Both the position numbers and the translations under genes were made by a program. Positions 33,379 through 46,093 of a stretch of 64,000 nt of DNA are shown here, in pieces (position 1 is the first letter of the stretch; every line of letters begins with the position of its first letter). The DNA lies in the NCBI GenBank assembly GCA_914767715.1, contig OU612065.1:13084001-13148000 (forward strand), written 5' to 3'. This stretch comes from Membranipora membranacea (Eukaryota; Bryozoa; Gymnolaemata; Cheilostomatida; Membraniporidae). The notes beneath the pieces are model-generated. The model had not been told where the DNA came from and ran no database searches. It was given only the letters and a program-made list of their open reading frames with translations.

Positions 33379-36300
33379 TCAAAGCGGGTTTTTTGTTATC
33401 AATATCAATATCAGGTTCTTGAGGCAGTCTATATGCATACCAGTACTCTTAGCTGGGACTGCCAGGTGATTTTACAGGCTATATTGCGCTTTTTTCTGCT
33501 TGATGGATTGAAGGCACTTGTACAGAAAGTATCACAACTCAATCCTCATTGTCCATCAGACTTCTTTCAGAACAGAAAACTGATAGGAAGTTTTGTAAGT
33601 TTCATGTTTTTTTGCACAAATTAAAAAGAAAATTAACTGTATTTGTAAATCCCAATGTTATCTCAATGGTTTGATCAGATGTCAAGTTTACAGTTTATTA
33701 TTGGAAAAGATCCCCAAATGATCTGCAAGAGAGAATGCACATTAATGGGTTTAAACATAGTATTGCTTACCTTCCGTGGTCATCATCCTGCTACCCCTAG
33801 CTGGGGTACTGGTATGAGAAGGTGTCTGTAGGCCATATGATAGTGTTGACAGTACGCTTAGTCTCGGTGTCTTTGAGATCTGGACATCTGGTGAACTGGA
33901 AACTATAGAAAGAAATCACTATAATCACTATTCTGTGACAATACAGATGATCAGGAAATCAGTCTCGTAACCAAAAAACTAACTTTTCATATGGCTGCAG
34001 TGTGCTTAATCAGAGAAATGTCTGGTTAGCTTCAGAGTGGCTTTTCTATTATTGTAAATAGGCAAGGCAACTGGATGATATTATTATAAGCAAGTAATAT
34101 GTTGTTGATCAGGTATTGGGGGCATATCTTCACAAGACCCCTGTCCGAATAAAATGATCTTTGGTCAGATGATATGTATGGAGAGGATAGAGCGTTATAC
34201 CTTTGTTATTCGGTATCTGATCTTTGAGGACGAGGGTATTTACAGTAGTAGTAGGGGTGTCTGGCTCAGAAGCTGTTGAAGAAAGGCTGGTGTGTGGCAT
34301 ATCCGACTCCAAGGGTGATGAATCTACAAAAAATGTGCATAATATAGTGGTGCGGGCCATTAAAGACTGCAAGTCAAACAAAAAAACTTCCTGAGAAAGA
34401 ATGATAGTTCACTTCACCAAATCTTTTCCAATAAATATGTTCTTTTTACTGCACTTATATGTTGAAAGTTTATCTGTCTTCGTACACACCCGTAATATCT
34501 GTCATTATTTTGCCAGGAAGGGGAGTTACCTCTATCGCCGAGGTTGATTCGGTTCTATAATTGTTACATAAAATTGTTGCATAAAATTAAAATCGGTTAA
34601 AAGACAGTGTATTGGCTCATGCATTATCTAGTACCTCGGCGCCCTTATAGCGAGTTGCGCTAATTTATTAATCTCGTCAGGTCGCGAGGTTTTCTTGTTC
34701 CTATTATCTAGATAACTGAAAGACTCAAGACTTCTTTTTCGCAATTTCCACCCTAAAGTACAGTTTATGGTACTGTATTTCTCAGTGTGTGAAGTGTGAC
34801 CTGGGTGCATGATTGTGTGGCTGGAGCTAAATTTTCTGCCTTTTCTAAAGTAACAAGGCCGAAATTCCACCTATAAAGTTCGTGCCTTGCCCATGCTGTT
34901 CCCCAGCAACCTACTATATTTACTTAAACATCTTATTTCTAACTTATTGGGGTGTAACCAGTCGCCCCCCCCCCCCTCATATAGGGGAACCCCACCTATC
35001 ATGTTAATCAATGGGGTAAGAAAAAATGATGTGATGTGATTTTCGCCAATATTTACCTATACTAGTATCAGCTCTGAGTCTGTAATTTCATCATCAATTC
35101 TAATTGGCTCAGTATTTTCAACAGCTGGTGGCACCGTGCCCTCAACTCCTCCGTGGTTCATTAGCTGCTGGGTCCTGTACTAACTTGAAAGAATTCTCAG
35201 AGTTCCGCCACACGTCGATCAAGCTGTGAGATCTGAAACATAATTACACATGTTTTCAACCAAAGACTCTCAATGACGGCATGAACTCGGTGAAGAGTCG
35301 GACTGCTTTTAAAACTGCTCTCAGGTGCCACATCTGGGCTTTGAAATTTGAACTTCTCTATCATAATTTAACTGTGTGAACCTCATCACCGCTTAACTCT
35401 CAAATTTTTAGTAACTTCTTTGTCCAAATGCAAAACAATACAAACCAAGGTCCTACCTGAAGTGCATCGGGATCAGAGCGGATTTTATCTCCCCCTCAGA
35501 TGCACCATCGAAAAGCTTCCACAATCCATCTTCAACAGGGTGCCATAGGCCCTCCAACAAATAGTCGCTGATGCGCACCTTGTGTGCAGCAAATGATGTC
35601 ACATCCTCTTCTATCATCTGAGCTGTGATGATGTGACCTGGTCGAGATGGCATAGTCTTCCACTACGTTGATATCTTGCTTTCCTGCAAATTGAAGCATT
35701 TGCCCATATCACCTTCTTCTATTTTAAGTTAAATAAAATAAAAATGAATGTGAAATCAAGGGCTACAACATAGATCAGTCAAGTTTAGTTGTCACTGTAT
35801 ATTCTGAAATAGGCTGCCATTGTATTGTAATTCAATATTGGGGATTCTCTAAGAACTCAATGACCAATAGGGTTGTCAAGCCTACAAATGTAAAGAGCCA
35901 GAGCCATATTCATTAATATTATTATTAACGGTCACGTCCGGCGTTGGTTGTGATCTTCTATAATTCTCAATAACTTTTCTTACCTGAACATGGGTTAACC
36001 CGTTTGAGAGAAGATGCTCCCTGTCAAAATTTGTGGTCCTCTCGGAACTCTTCACATCTTTGAAAACTCTCTCGTGGCTCTCTGAGTTGACGGAGCGCAG
36101 GGGTATAATCCTAAACCATTCAGCAAAGTGTGCTGTAATAGCGTGGAAGGGCATTCCGAACATAGCCCGAACTCCGACTTGCTTAGGGTTTGAGAATAAC
36201 TACAATAAATGTAATTTATTGAGCAAAACAATTCATGAAGCATGCCATTACGTAGCCAATGTTTGGCTCTGATTGGTGGATGGGGAGAAGAAGAGGCAAT

Positions 36301-37213
36301 GCAAAGTACCTTCAGCCTTGGCATTGCCTCACTTTTAATGAATTTGTTATATTGCATAGGATGAAAATTTGATGACCAGATGTGGTTTGAACCCACAACT
36401 CTCGGTTCTAAAAAAGGAGCTCTATCAACTACTTAATCATAACACAGATCAAAGCCAAACCCAAATTACTTCCATTTAACATTAAACATCTCATTCAAGT
36501 TAAATTACATTAAATAATGCAGTAAATAAAGGGCGAAGATTTTATGCTAATCTCATAGATAATCCACCTGTATAGCTCCTATCAACCTCAATGACTTCGA
36601 TTGGCAATTGAGGTTGACATGATATACGTGTACATGTATTTTTGTACAACATACCTTCTTGTAATCGAGGAAGAATATATATGTCAGGTTGAACATAGCA
36701 TATATGTTTTTAGTTGTCCTTCTAGCTTCAGGTGCATAGGCAAGGTCCTGTATATGGCATAGATTGTCGAGTAGTCTGAGTATCCTGGCACATAATGGAT
36801 CGTTGCGGTCACATTCCTCAGCTCCTCCCAAATGTGCTGTCAGTCTTATCAGTGATAAGCGAGAGTGGAAGCCGTTGATCTCGTGCTTATTGTCTACATA
36901 CAAATTCAAACTTTCATGAAAGTCACATGAACTGAAAGCCAGTTGACTACACAGTCAAAATAAATTATTATGTCAACCAAGGCAACTAAGATGACAAAAA
37001 GCTGTGCTGCTTCCACCAATTACCCACTCGCCTATCCACCCACTCATCCATCCTCTCTTGAGTAAGGATTGTCATCGATTGATCTAAAGCTGCAAACAGT
37101 GCTACCTTATGATAAGGTTGACCTACCTTGTATTTCTGGTATGTCTTGTGTGACTTTGTCCCGGACAGGTTTTGGTATCATGGTATTGCACTTTAGTTCA
37201 GTGATGATATTGC
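33379..37213 (-). CDS. Unrecognised multi-exon gene (5' end not found)
   Basis: Minus-strand exons, in order: 37127-37213; (unresolved join); 36655-36931; 35984-36181; 35457-35662; 35185-35232; 35057-35079; 34201-34323; 33771-33902; and a possible last exon 33379-33458. From 36931 onward all phases agree and all junctions have AG/GT. The conserved-looking core comprises LIRLTAHLGGAEECDRND, FNLTYIFFLDYKK joined to QVGVRAMFGMPFHAITAHF, RIIPLRSVNSESHERVF, SRPGHIITAQMIEED and YLLEGLWHPVEDGLWKLFDG. The C-terminal part is Ser/Thr/Pro-rich (SSTASEPDTPTTT). It recalls uncharacterised invertebrate proteins with FGMPxHxxxxH and RRPGHxI motifs, possibly transposon-derived, but I cannot name a family. 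The join between 37127 and 36931 does not match in phase, so an exon is missing or wrong. No start codon was found. Confidence 0.5.
36370..36445 (-). mobile_element. tRNA-derived SINE or tRNA pseudogene
   Basis: On the minus strand AGTAGTTGATAGAGCTCC (A-box-like) is followed by GAGAGTTGTGGGTTCAAACC (B box, T stem GTGG/CCAC). It lies in an intron of the minus-strand gene. The acceptor stem does not pair well, so a functional tRNA is unlikely. Confidence 0.55.
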
Positions 37214-37572
37214 CTGCAAACAAAATACTATTGTGAGAGAGTATTCTGGCATCAGAATCTAAATTAAAGTTACACTGGATTAATAGACATAGGTTCTCCT
37301 CTACGCCTTTATCTTGTAAAATATCAAAAAGTTTTGTTTACTGTGGACAAGATAAGAATCAATGCAGTTAGCTTATTTTGTGTAGAGAAACACCATTAGA
37401 TTCTGTAGGACCATTGGGGGCCTGATTTTGTTGTCACATATGCGCATTGTGGCTACTGCTCTACCTAATCCATTCTTAATGTCAACTGACTTATGGTCTT
37501 GTGCCAGTCTTATACCAGAAAAAAGTTGAGATTGTTTGGTGTTGATGGGATTATCACAATACACTATACTGG

Positions 37573-37620
37573 GTTACACCAGGGAGGGTGGGAGGGATAT
37601 CCCACCCTTCCTGGTTACAC
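37573..37620. mobile_element. 34-bp hairpin mini-element with 7-bp direct repeats
   Basis: CAGGGAGGGTGGGA and TCCCACCCTTCCTG (one mismatch) form 14-bp arms around a 6-base loop (37580-37613), flanked by GTTACAC at 37573-37579 and 37614-37620. It has the same architecture and the same CAGGGAG/TG ends as the hairpin at 21749. Confidence 0.55.
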
Positions 37621-37642
37621 TGAAATAGGTAGGTGATATGTA

Positions 37643-39425
37643 TCGGTTAAATTGTGAAGTGGGTACCGGGTAATGCCTTCTACAGTAAAAACAGGGAGCT
37701 TTACCCAAGCATCGATTGTGCTAAAACGTTGATGGAGGCCTTGAGTAGACTAATTGATATTGGCTATTTCTTACCATCTGGACTCTTATTTATTCCATGG
37801 TCTGCCTCATAATGGACCAGCACCAGAAGGCAAGCTGGACGACGAATATACCAGTGCCAACAACTGCCAGTTTTCAGCATGATGCTTCTACTCCAATCTG
37901 CAATAATAAAATTGAAACAATATGGTTAGCAAACTGCATTTGTTGCCTCTGCTCTGATTGATATAAACGATTGGAAACAAAATAATCTGTACTCATGCGA
38001 CTGTTATGAGTGGTCAGGCTCTGTTATCATTGTTATTACAAAAGCACCATTCATGAAAAATCTCTTATAAATTAATGGGTTCCATTTGATACCATACCAT
38101 TGTATACCCCAAGAAGATGATGGTGTTTGGTTTGTTTAGCTCATGGTGTATAATATCAATAGACAGCTATACAAGCTATGTAAAACCAAAAGGTAAGATC
38201 CATCCGGCTGTCAACAGGAATTAAATAAACAGAATCAACATTTGGAATTACAACCACCGATGCGTTCGAGTTTAAAGGCTCAAACAACAGATGGTGAAAG
38301 ACACAAAACTATGTGAAATTCACATCGTTGGCAGTCTACTAAAAAGTATCATCAACAACAATCATAATAAGCTAGATGGTACATATTCAGTACTTTTTTT
38401 TGCGTTGCAAATTGCCCGCTCTTATATATCATTATTTTAAAACCCTGCAATCTTACCTGTCCAGATCATTAGGTGTGTCATGAAATACCTGCAAAGAACA
38501 GATGGAGAAGTCAAGTGTTGATATGGTGGAGTTCGGCTATTTGAATGAGGTTATGGGAAATTGAGAATAGTTCAACATGCCGCTGGAAATAACATACCTC
38601 TGAGCACAACACTGTTTCATTTCCATTGGTGAAAACTGGACCTCTCTGAAAATTGAGTTGACCGTTTGGTTGCGCTTGTCCCTCTTTTCATTTGATTACG
38701 GATTATCACAACAAATAGCTGTACATTTCAGTCACCCACACACTAACAGAACATTTATGTCCTACATTGGCAGCACTATTAACATTATTGTGTGGATTTT
38801 GATATTATACCAGTAACCTACTATGAAGGGACGAATTGAGGGACCGTTTTCAGTGTTCAATCACTCATAGTAACTATTTATTTTGGCCGAGTTATGTAGT
38901 TAAATGCCAAAACGACTGATTTTGAAACAAATTTGTCGAGGAGAAATTCCCAATAGCACAAAACATAAAACATATATTATTGTGAGAAGAACCAAACACT
39001 CACCTTATCATATTGAAAGCTGTCTTTTTTTGTGATTGACATCAATATCAGGTTCTTTAGGCAGTCTATGTGCGAACCAGTACTCTAAGCTGGGACTATG
39101 ATGTGATTATTCAGGTTATATTGCCCTATTTTCTGCTTGATAGATTGAAGGCACTTGTTAATACGGAACGTATCGCAACTCAATCTTCACTGGATCAACC
39201 TAAAACAAAATGTCGGATAAACATGACAACCACAATAAATATCAGGGTACTAGAACCACCCTGCCCTTCCATCAGACTTCTTTCAGAACAGAAAATTGAA
39301 TGAAGTTTTGTATGTTTCATGTTTTTTGCACATTTCACTGACTTAATAATTCAAATTTAAAAGAAAGCGCATGATAGTTCTGACCAGGACTTCTTCTGTC
39401 GAAAAAATGTTATGGTCTTTGGAAA
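37643..39425. repeat. Paralogous block, copy 3
   Basis: Landmarks in the same order and orientation: TACAGTAAAAACAGGGAGC at 37681, the segment around AATCTTACCTGTCCAGATCA at 38448, and ATATCAGGTTCTTTAGGC at 39045. It is the shortest copy. Frames in its segments are broken relative to the other copies. Confidence 0.7.
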
Positions 39426-39530
39426 GTGACACAATCAACTCACTGAATTTGTGTTGCCTCGGCAAAATAGTAGTCGGTGTAGAGTTTTCAATGTAGTTCT
39501 TGAGGCACTATTTCTTCATGTTTAGGCTGC

Positions 39531-39661
39531 CTACTCCCTTCTTCTTTGTGGTGTCTTAGTTCTCAGAGTCTCGCTGATTATCTCAATGTCACCATCGAAG
39601 TCGTCAGTCACACAGGATATCAGATGATTCACCGGTTTTAAATTGCAATTTTTAAGCTTAT
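39531..39661 (-). pseudogene. Exon-like segment upstream of block 3 (paralogue of 42898-43058)
   Basis: After a TATTTTCAG acceptor an open frame reads DFDGDIEIISETLRTKTPQR and stops at TAG. The same acceptor context and several positions (ending GRRQ/QRRRE, E-rich) occur in the block-4 segment. Gene membership is unknown; it may be a decayed or duplicated exon of a minus-strand gene. Confidence 0.3.
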
Positions 39662-39999
39662 CTGAAAATAAAAAAGGGTAAAATCACGCTTGGGCTATGT
39701 ATTGTTGAGTATTGTTGAACCGTTAATCATTATCATAAGCATAATGTATACTTTTCATGTAGTCATCCTTATGGAAATGCTCCACACAAAAGATTTTGTT
39801 TTCATAGCAACAGACTTCATAAAAAGTCGCCTACTTTGTCAATCAAGTGAATACCTGGTATCTGCAAACTCTCACTAAATCTAAATACAACATACGCTAT
39901 GCTGCTGGATTTAGAGTTGGATTGCAGTTAAAAAAACAACTAACAACTCAGAATTTGAAAATGAGCAGATCTACTTTTAAAAGAGAAGAGTTAGAGCCC

Positions 40000-42870
40000 T
40001 GCTAATCCATGATCTAGCGAGTTTGGAGATAAGGCTTTGCGCGCGCAAAGCTTGTTTAGGGATGGGCGTTTATATTAATAAATATGTTTTTGATGCGATA
40101 AGAAATATAAAAGACCAGTTAAATTAAGATAATTAGCATGAGTATGATTTGTCTATATTATAACCAATATTATAAACATAGCTAAGCAGCCAGCTATTTC
40201 TCTCAGCTGTTTGCGCTTTCTATAGTTCTAAGTTCTATAGCTATGACTCATTTGTTTTGACCATCAGCAAACATTATTACACGCTGCAGCTCAGCCATGC
40301 AGAGGGAGGTTTATCTCTGGCCGCCAGTAAATTGCTTTATGATTATTGTATTTCAACTCAGCTCCAAGTCAGAAACCTGATAGAACTCTAAACTATCGGT
40401 GTAAATTATTTACTTGGAGGAGTTGTGTTCTCTCTGGTTTATTTACAAATTTATTTTGTAATTTGTGTACTATGTTGATAGTTAATTTGCATACCACATG
40501 TTATAACGTTTCGTCTTGTCCTATTCCGTTATCACATTGTCAGTAATTTTGTAGGTTACAACCATAACTCTATAACTCTATGGTTACGACTTAAAAATAA
40601 ATCCATATTATACCACAAGTCAGTTGGCAATAATATTCTAATGTTACTTACATAATCACTTCTTTGCAGTTTATCGCTTGTAGTACGGTACACTTCGTCT
40701 TCTGTCATATTATATGCATATAAGCTACCAGTTACCATTATACTCTCCGCAGCAGACTTGAACATCACAGATGCTTCTACTTCTGGCTACAATATGTGGC
40801 ATATAATACAAGATGTTGGGTGTAATCGTACAAAAACTTATAGGTTAAATTGTGAAACAGGTACCAGGTAATGCCTTCTACAGTAAAAACAGGGGAGCTT
40901 TACTCAAGCATCGATCGGTCGGTCAATCGATAAGAACTTGTAAGAGATCCTACCATCTAGATTCATTTTTGTCATGGCCGTCTCGTAATGGACCATTGAC
41001 AGGAGGCAGGTTAAAAGACCTATATATCAGTGCCAACAACTACTAGTTTTCTGCAAAATGCGCCTACTGTAATAATAAAATTTAAACAAAATGGTTAGCA
41101 AACAGCAGACACATGAGACATTTAACTCAGCCTGAGATTTATCTTAAGAAATGCCATCTGTGTTACACCAGAATTTACAGCTGCTTACAGTGTTTGGTTT
41201 CACTAGAGTTTAGAATGACTCTGGTATCAGGATCATTACTTAAAATCATCGATAAATTGTATATAATCGGATCGAAAGTACAAGTGAATACTTAATTTAA
41301 CTTTAACCAATTTCTTGCCTCTGCTTGGCTGATATTAACAGTTGCAAACAAAATATTTTGTGTTCATTCGACTGTTTATAAGTTGTCAGGCGCTGAAATA
41401 ATGGCTATTTAAAACGCACTATTCTTGAAAAAATATCTTATGAATTTATGAGTTTGCATTTGATCATACCTAATACACCACATGTAGATAGCGTAACCAT
41501 ACAAAAGTCACTGGTTTGTTTAGCTCAGGGTATGATCTCAGTAGACAGGGGATGCAAAGCCAAAGGTATGATCTATCGAGCTGTCAACAGCAGTACAATG
41601 GTCCATAGATTTACAACATCAGTTCTGAAACTAAATAAACAGAATTAACAATTGGAATTACAACCACTTGTGAGTTCGAGTTTAACAAAAAAGCTCAAAC
41701 AACTGAAGGCAAAATTCATAATACTATGTGAAATTCCCATCGTTGGAGGTTTACTAAAAAGGTCTAATGAATTATTGTGATAATAAACTACTTTGTGCAT
41801 ACTCAGTTTTATTTTTGCTTTGCAAATTGCCACACTTCTATATCATATTTTAAAACACTACAATCTTACCTGCTCAGAACAATAAGAGTGTTATGAAATA
41901 ACTGCAGAGAACAGCTGGAGAAGCCAAGTGTTGACATGATGGAGTTTCAGCTAGTTGTATTGGTTTGTCGTAACATCATGAATATTGCGTGTTCTTCCAG
42001 GTCCTTTCAGATAAACTCAGTTGTATCAGAATATCCGTAATTGTAGTTTACGCCTACCTGCTGTGATTATCCTAAAACAGTGGATTGGAATGAGGTTAGG
42101 CCATTTAGTTGACTGCTTGGTTGCACTTCTCTTTCTTTTCTTATAAGTAGGGATCACAACAAGAAGCTGTCAATTTCAGCCAAACCACATACACACACAG
42201 TTAATTTTGACCACTATTATAAAAAACTTTTTCGGGTAGTTTATGATATTATACCAGTAGAAGAGATGAATTTAGTGATCGATTTCAGTGTTCAAATGTT
42301 TATTTTGGCCAGCAACAACTGGATTTTTTTAAACAATCACTTAACACAACCGGCCCAAATGCAACCATTTTTACAGGCCAGAGTCAATGTCATTGAGAGA
42401 AAAACAAAACTCTCACCTTCTTACATTGGCAGCTGTAGCTGGCAGTTTGTTATCGATATCAGTATCAGGTTCCTGAGGCAGTCAATGTGCATACCAGTAA
42501 TCCTAGCTGAGACCGCAAGGTGATTATTCCGGTTGTATTGCCCTATTTTCTGTTTAGCGAATCGAAAGAACTTGACAATACAGAGCGTATCACAACTCAA
42601 TCTTCATCGTCAACGTCAGGGACTGGATCAGTCTAAAACATAACGTAACATAAGAATGATATTCACAATATATACGGGTATACTTGAACCACCCTCATAT
42701 TTATCAGTCTTCTATAATAACAGAAATTAGGTGGAAGATTTGGAAGCTACATGTTTTTTGGATATTTTCTTAACCTAATAATTCAAATTTATAAGAAAAC
42801 TAACAGCACATGATAGTTTTAACCAGGACTTTTTTTGTCGAAAAAAAAATAAAGGTCTTTTGAAAGTGAC
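40000..42870. repeat. Paralogous block, copy 4
   Basis: Landmarks: CATGATCTAGCGAGTTTGGAG at 40011, TACAGTAAAAACAGGGGAGC at 40880, AATAAGAGTGTTATGAAATA at 41881, and ATCAGTATCAGGTTCC near 42457. About 570 bases (40070-40640) appear inserted relative to block 1. Confidence 0.7.
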
Positions 42871-42897
42871 ACAATCAACTCACTGAATTTGTGTTGC

Positions 42898-43058
42898 CTA
42901 GTAGTGTAGTGTAGTAGTGTGGTGTTGTGTTTGTGACTCGACTTCTTCATAATTAGGCTGCCTCCTCCCTTCTTCTTTGATGTTTCCTAGTTCTTCGAGT
43001 GTCACTGGTATCTTAATGCCACTGTCGCAGTTGTCACACAGATAAGTTTTAAGCATAT
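42898..43058 (-). pseudogene. Exon-like segment upstream of block 4
   Basis: After a TTTATTTTCAG acceptor the frame reads MLKTYLCDNCDSGIKIPVTL then EELGNIKEEGRRQPNYEEVE and ends in a CACTACTA-type low-complexity stretch with TAG. CDNC is the only motif-like feature. It is paralogous to 39531-39661. No partner exons were resolved. Confidence 0.3.
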
Positions 43059-43310
43059 CTGAAAATAAAAGGAGTAAAATCAAGCTATCTATTATTATCT
43101 ATTATTATCGTAAGCATAAAGTAAAACTTTAATGAATGAATCAAAGTCATCCTTATGGAAACGCTCAAACAAAAATTGTTGGTTTTATAGCAATAGGTCG
43201 ATTAAAATCAGATGTCTTATCACTCGCCACATCCCTAAGCATGGGCGGCGAAATTTTAGTGCAGGCAGGTTGGAGCACACCTGGGGGCCAACCAAACCCC
43301 AGTAGTCAAT

Positions 43311-43392
43311 GGATGTAGTGGGATTCGACCCACGATCTTAAACATTTCCATGCTGAAGAAACAGCGCTCTCACCAAATGAGCCACCTCCTAC
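43311..43392 (-). mobile_element. tRNA-derived SINE or tRNA pseudogene
   Basis: Minus strand: GGTGGCTCATTTGGTGAGAGC (A box and D arm) and CGTGGGTCGAATCCCAC (perfect 5-bp T stem, but the T loop is one base short), with the acceptor 3' half ACTACATCC partly pairing with GGAGGTG. The short T loop suggests a pseudogene or SINE head. Confidence 0.6.
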
Positions 43393-46070
43393 TCCTAGAC
43401 TTTAGATGGAGTCAGTATGGTTAATCAAGTAAATATCTGCAACCTCTCACTAAAGCCCGCGAAAACAACATGCGTAATGCTGTTGGATTTGGATTGCAGT
43501 AAAGAAATACAACATCAACAACTCACCCCCACAAATAGGATCGAGAGCAGTGTAGTGTATTAAGATCAATCTTCATTTACACAGGTGAAACTCTGTCTCC
43601 AGTCCTCGATAAACCCAACAGAGTAGCATCAAATCCATCTTCTAAGCGAAGCTTTACTTTAGAGAATGACGACTTGACTGTTCGTCCAACTACTGCTATA
43701 TGAGAACTGGTTTCCTCAACAATAGTGCTGGCTTATAGGAAAGCTCAGAGAAAGCTGCTCTGAGTAGATTTCGAGGAGAAGCTTTAGATCATCTTGTATT
43801 ATCCTTCAGCTTGTTTTGAGCAAATAATCATTGCCTCATCTGCCAACTTAAAAAGCTAATTGCATATTCAAAACAATGAAATCTAATGAGAATAACTCCC
43901 ATCAGCTGTCACGTTATTTTTTATTGCTATCACAGTTTGTTTTAAAACAGATAAAAATAATCTTTGATGGTAATGTTAGGTTGCTAGTTTCCTAACTTGT
44001 CTGCTGGCCTTAAAAATGTTATGTCCTTTCAGTACTTTGGACTATTTATCATTGCAGCTAAAGTTGGCACCAGCGGTAATCATATTACAGCTCTGAGCAG
44101 GTCGATGGTGTATGTAGTAAGTTGAAAATACAAAAAATACGGATCTGTCAAAATTATACATTATTGACATTTTGGCAATTGGAGAAAACAAAACACTAAA
44201 AATACTACTTCATAATTATAAGGAAACTCAAGCTCAATAATACAGCGAGGAATATATTTTCAGTGTAGAAATAAAGAGTATTGGCAATATTTATTCAGCT
44301 TTATTTACACCAAAGGCTCAACGAGAGATTTCTGATCGGCACCATATTAGGCGTCAGGTCTACTGACTGAAGAGAAGAAGTGATTTGCACACATAAATAG
44401 GCTTCTATGGGCGTAGCAGCTCACCGGTAGAAGGGAGGCAGCTTGAAATTCAGACAAATTTGATTAAGCTTGATATAAGACTGGACAAGGTGAAAATGTG
44501 TTTGAATTATTTTAAAGAGAGTGGATAAAAAAAGAAGAAATATATAAAAACTTGTGAAATATGTTCGCTGAAATCAAGTATGCATTATATTACTAAAAAT
44601 TGTGTCGCCTTTGACAAAATTCCAGGCTTACCTTGTTTCTATTGAACACCAAACACTGTTGGTGTAGGGATATGTAGCACAAAGTCAAAAAAAATGTGTA
44701 TCCACAAAGCGCTGCATATGTAGAGTACCAAACATGCGGTTCAATTAGCAGCAGGGTTGATGGAGACTAAAATGCATTTGGAATTGATATCCTGGCTAGG
44801 TGATAACTATAACCTTCTCATGCTTTGAATGACGCAATATAAAGCTATTGGAGGGATCGAATGTAACACTAACATTAGATCCTTGTATAAATAAATTTTT
44901 ATGTCAATCTACAATCATTTTTTTTACTGTTGGCATGCAGTGACAGAAAACACAAATTCAAAATTAAGGAATGACAAGGAAAAAATGCACTGGTAATCAT
45001 AATTAACAAGATTTAAAGCGCTTCGATAATATTTGTGTGAAATGAAAATGTTTAGATGTTGAGTGTATCTGTATTGGTAAAGAGTTTGTGATTACATTGT
45101 TACGTGGAGCTACAGCTTTAAATGTTGTAGTTATTTTTGTCTCATTTGATTGCTGTAGTGATAGTGTAACAAATTTTTTTTTAGAACTAGCTGAAATAAA
45201 TCTTTCAAGAAGGAAATCTGCAGCCACTAAATGTTGTATTTGAAAGCCAAAAATTCATGTCATGTGAAATGACCAGCAAGGAGAGAAAAATGAATCAAGC
45301 TGATAGATATATAGGTATAATCTTTCACAACCCGCTGGTCAAGTGGTAGACGCGCTTACCACTGAGTACCACGGTGCCAAAAGTCGCCTCCACTTTGACT
45401 GTACACATAGTCCCTTCCGATCAGGACTCAAAATAATGGTGGTCTTCTGTATGTACAACAGTATTGTGAATACAGTTAAAGAACCCTCCTGGGTGGTAAA
45501 ACTCAAATCAGGAGGACACTGTCACCAGCCACTACAGCTCCGGCCTTAGAGCTCTATGCTTCAAGCTTGGTTGAGCTGTCAGTGGTTTAATAGTAGCACT
45601 AATGACTTGGAAACAAAGTCGTCACTATACAACCTCTTCCTATGCATGCACGTCGGTGCAAGTCATTGTCAGCATTGACAGACAGCAACATTATTATTAT
45701 GTTCTTACAAGAATATATTGTGATAATAGGTTGCCGTATATGCGGATGCCATATATCATATGACAAAAGACATATTGGAAAAAAAATCACGAGAAGCTTT
45801 TCTGTCATGGAACGCCCTGCATTTCTGAAATAAACGCAAACTTTTGTTTATTTTACTGCATTTCAGGTCTATATACATATTTATGTTCATCCTGCATAAG
45901 TGAGTCGATTTAGATTTAGATTTAGATCCAATTCAAAGGATGTATCACTGTGAGAGAGTTGTATAAGCATATAGTGAGGCTTTTTCATGCTAGCATTCCT
46001 ACACCAACTGTAACTAAGACAATAAATGCACGTACTGTGGTACTCCAGGAAAATTCAATATATATATTGA

Positions 46071-46093
46071 TAACAACAACAACAACAACAACA
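46071..46093. repeat. (AAC)n microsatellite
   Basis: Seven to eight consecutive AAC units. Confidence 0.9.

Larger units (their letters stand above)
25129..33640. repeat. Paralogous block, copy 2 (expanded by insertions)
   Basis: Colinear with block 1: ACTTAAATACCAGACTGCTAATTG at 25129, ACATTGATTGGATTTCC at 25703, AGATAGAGACTCACTGAT at 29433, TACAGTAAAAACAGGGAGC at 31409, AATAAGAGTGTCAT at 32849 and AATATCAGGTTCTTG at 33409. It is longer than block 1 because of LINE fragments, the U2-headed SINE and a TIR element. Its right end overlaps the probable last exon of the minus-strand gene at 33379-37213. Confidence 0.65.

Noticed and set aside
36052-36396. Alternative minus-strand frame of 114 codons overlapping an exon of the unassigned gene
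   Set aside because: Shadow frame crossing a splice acceptor; the other frame joins in phase with its neighbouring exons.
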